A stretch of DNA of 7,722 bases from Candidatus Zixiibacteriota bacterium (GTDB lineage: Bacteria; Zixibacteria; MSB-5A5; GN15; JAAZOE01). The DNA lies in the NCBI GenBank assembly GCA_028700875.1, contig JAQVRW010000140.1, positions 1 to 7,722 of the forward strand, given 5' to 3'. The position numbers and the translations under genes were made by a program. The notes beneath the pieces are model-generated. The model was given only the letters and a program-made list of their open reading frames with translations. It did no database searches and had not been told where the DNA came from. Shown here in pieces: positions 6,592 to 7,722 of the stretch; the first letter of the stretch is position 1, and each line of letters begins with the position of its first letter.

Positions 6592-6633
6592 TCGCGGCGA
6601 CGTGACGCGGAACATGTGTGAGGAGTATGATGT
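6592..6633 (+). promoter_or_regulatory. Largest intergenic gap, with Shine-Dalgarno of rpsH
   Basis: This 42-nt gap between rpsN and rpsH is the longest in the window. It carries AGGAG at 6621-6625, 8 nt before the ATG at 6634 and 14 nt before the alternative in-frame ATG at 6640, so 6634 is preferred. I see no convincing promoter or hairpin terminator in it. Confidence 0.6.
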
Positions 6634-7035
6634 ATGTCGATGACTGATCCGATCGCGGACTTATTGACGCGGATTCGCAATGCCTCGAAGGCAAGACAGA
6701 CCTCGGCCGATATCCCGGCCTCCCGGATGAAGAAAGAGGTCGTTCGCATCCTGAAGGAACACAAGTACGTCAAGGACTACGTGGAGATTCCGGACACCCG
6801 GCAGGGGATATTGCGGGTCTATTTGAAATACAGCCGCGAAGACAAGCCGATTATTCACGGCCTGCGCCGCCTGTCGCGGCCCGGCCTGCGGAAATATATC
6901 TCGGCCGAAGAAACGTTCCGGTACGGCAACGGCCGTGAGGGAATTCTGATTCTATCAACCTCGGCGGGCATGATGACCGATCGCGAAGCCGTTGAGAAGA
7001 AGGTCGGCGGCGAAGCCATTTGCGCCGTCTGGTAA
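6634..7035 (+). CDS. rpsH: 30S ribosomal protein S8
   Basis: S8 binds helix 21 of 16S rRNA and is central to assembly of the 30S platform. In E. coli it is also the translational repressor of the spc operon. The protein has 133 residues, normal length. It begins MSMTDPIADLLTRIRNA, continues with IPASRMKKEVVRILKEHKYV, GILRVYLKYS and HGLRRLSRPGLRKYISAEE, and ends ILSTSAGMMTDREAVEKKVG then GEAICAVW. The STSxGxMTDREA RNA-contact motif is intact. The loop just before it reads TFRYGNGREGILIL instead of the usual IPxVxxGLGIAIL, lacking the proline and one residue longer. I cannot test whether S8 regulation exists here; the E. coli target lies near rplE, and I see no clear mimic of helix 21. Confidence 0.97.
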   Translation: MSMTDPIADLLTRIRNASKARQTSADIPASRMKKEVVRILKEHKYVKDYVEIPDTRQGILRVYLKYSREDKPIIHGLRRLSRPGLRKYISAEETFRYGNGREGILILSTSAGMMTDREAVEKKVGGEAICAVW

Positions 7036-7047
7036 GAGGAGACAAGC

Positions 7048-7587
7048 ATGTCGCGCGTGGGAAAATTACCCGTGCCGCTCCCGGCCGGGGTGACGGTAGA
7101 GCAGGCGGGTCAGGAACTGACGGTCAAGGGTCCCAAGGGGACCATGGTCAAAAGTTTCCGCCCCGAAATGACCATTTCCGTGACCGACGGCGTCGTCACG
7201 GTGGCCCGGACCGGCGAAACCATTATGCAGCGATCTCTACACGGTTTGACGCGGTCGCTCATCAGGAATATGGTGGTCGGCGTCACGGAGGGATACACCA
7301 AGCAGCTGGAAATGGTCGGCGTGGGGTACCGGGCCGAGATGAAGGGGAAGAGCCTTCTGATGTATATCGGGTACTCGCACCCGGTGTTGGTCATGCCTCC
7401 CGAGGGTGTGGCGCTGAAGTTTGAACCCAAAGGCGCTCTTATAACCGTGACCGGGATCGACAAGGAATTGGTCGGCCTGACCGCCGACAAGATCCGGGCC
7501 ATCCGCAAACCGGAGCCATACAAGGGCAAAGGCATTCGGTATCGGGGCGAGCACGTTCGCAGAAAAGCCGGCAAGACGGCGGCGTAA
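7048..7587 (+). CDS. rplF: 50S ribosomal protein L6
   Basis: L6 is a two-domain 23S rRNA-binding protein located near the sarcin-ricin loop and the factor-binding region. At 179 residues it has normal length. It begins MSRVGKLPVPLPAGVTVEQA and contains LTVKGPKGTM in the first domain. The second domain holds GYTKQLEMVGVGYRAEMKGK, LLMYIGYSHPVLVMPPEGV, VTGIDKELVGLTADKIRAIR and the diagnostic KPEPYKGKGIRYRGEHVRRK, followed by AGKTAA. GAGGAG at 7036-7041 lies 6 nt before the ATG, in the 12-nt gap after rpsH. Nothing unusual is seen. Confidence 0.99.
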   Translation: MSRVGKLPVPLPAGVTVEQAGQELTVKGPKGTMVKSFRPEMTISVTDGVVTVARTGETIMQRSLHGLTRSLIRNMVVGVTEGYTKQLEMVGVGYRAEMKGKSLLMYIGYSHPVLVMPPEGVALKFEPKGALITVTGIDKELVGLTADKIRAIRKPEPYKGKGIRYRGEHVRRKAGKTAA

Positions 7588-7607
7588 TCAGGTGGAGCTG
7601 ACTGACC

Positions 7608-7722
7608 ATGGCTGACAGGAAAAACGAAAAGAAAGCCGAACGGGGAGCGCGGCGTCGCCGCCGCGTTCGCGGACATATTCAGGGAACCCCCGAACGTCCC
7701 CGGATGACCGTGGCCCGTTCTT
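7608..7722 (+). CDS. rplR: 50S ribosomal protein L18, 3' end cut by window edge
   Basis: L18 binds 5S rRNA and, with L5, anchors it in the central protuberance. Only the first 38 codons are in the window. They give MADRKNEKKAERGARRRRRV then RGHIQGTPERPRMTVARS, matching the family's basic N-terminal tail and the RRxRVRxxIxGTxERPRLxVxRS motif. GGTGGAG at 7591-7597 lies 10 nt before the ATG, in the 20-nt gap after rplF. The position after rplF is canonical. The rest of the gene, and presumably rpsE, rpmD and rplO, lies beyond the right edge. Confidence 0.95.
   Translation, partial: MADRKNEKKAERGARRRRRVRGHIQGTPERPRMTVARS

Noticed and set aside
6592..6633. Possible internal promoter or terminator in the rpsN-rpsH gap
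   Set aside because: The 42 nt show no clear -10/-35 pair and no GC hairpin followed by a T run; only the Shine-Dalgarno of rpsH is supported.
7020..7424. 134-codon open frame on the + strand inside rplF in another frame
   Set aside because: It overlaps well-conserved L6 sequence and has a Gly/Arg/Asp-rich translation typical of an out-of-frame reading.

Overview
This window is a stretch of the bacterial S10-spc ribosomal protein gene cluster. It carries seventeen genes, all on the + strand, in the classical order: rplC (3' part), rplD, rplW, rplB, rpsS, rplV, rpsC, rplP, rpmC, rpsQ, rplN, rplX, rplE, rpsN (zinc type), rpsH, rplF and rplR (5' part). The first gene is cut by the left window edge and the last by the right edge. 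rpsJ is presumably upstream and rpsE/rpmD/rplO downstream, but neither is visible.

Layout: positions 1-4814 correspond to the S10 half (L3, L4, L23, L2, S19, L22, S3, L16, L29) and continue through S17. Positions 5131-7722 are the spc half (L14, L24, L5, S14, S8, L6, L18). Genes are packed tightly, from a 1-nt overlap (rplD/rplW) to a largest gap of 42 nt (rpsN/rpsH). No gap is large enough for another gene, and I see no terminator hairpin, clear promoter, RNA gene, repeat, mobile element or CRISPR. Nearly every gene has a purine-rich Shine-Dalgarno sequence, so the whole stretch reads as one transcription unit with likely translational coupling. The regulatory leader of the S10 operon would lie outside the window.

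Together the genes encode proteins of both subunits. Early 23S-binding and assembly proteins are L3, L4, L23, L2, L22, L24, L5, L6 and L18. Peptidyl-transferase or tRNA-site neighbours are L2, L16 and L5. Tunnel proteins are L4, L22, L23, L24 and L29. Small-subunit head and body proteins are S19, S3, S14, S8 and S17.

Organism: a moderately GC-rich bacterium. Canonical bacterial gene order, bacterial-type proteins and Shine-Dalgarno sites rule out archaea and eukaryotic nuclei. The L3 signature (THGQSDR...RAPGS.GASSYPSR) and the L2 variant DHPMGGGEGR with SGGRHPCSPWG recall the Chlorobi/FCB superphylum or related candidate phyla such as Zixibacteria. This is recall-based inference, not a search result.

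There is no sign of an undescribed system here. What deserves a second look is confined to lineage-specific tails and local variants: a 72-residue basic tail on L22, an odd S3 tail whose codon usage hints at a frame change, an atypical loop in S8, and a C-terminal extension on L29.
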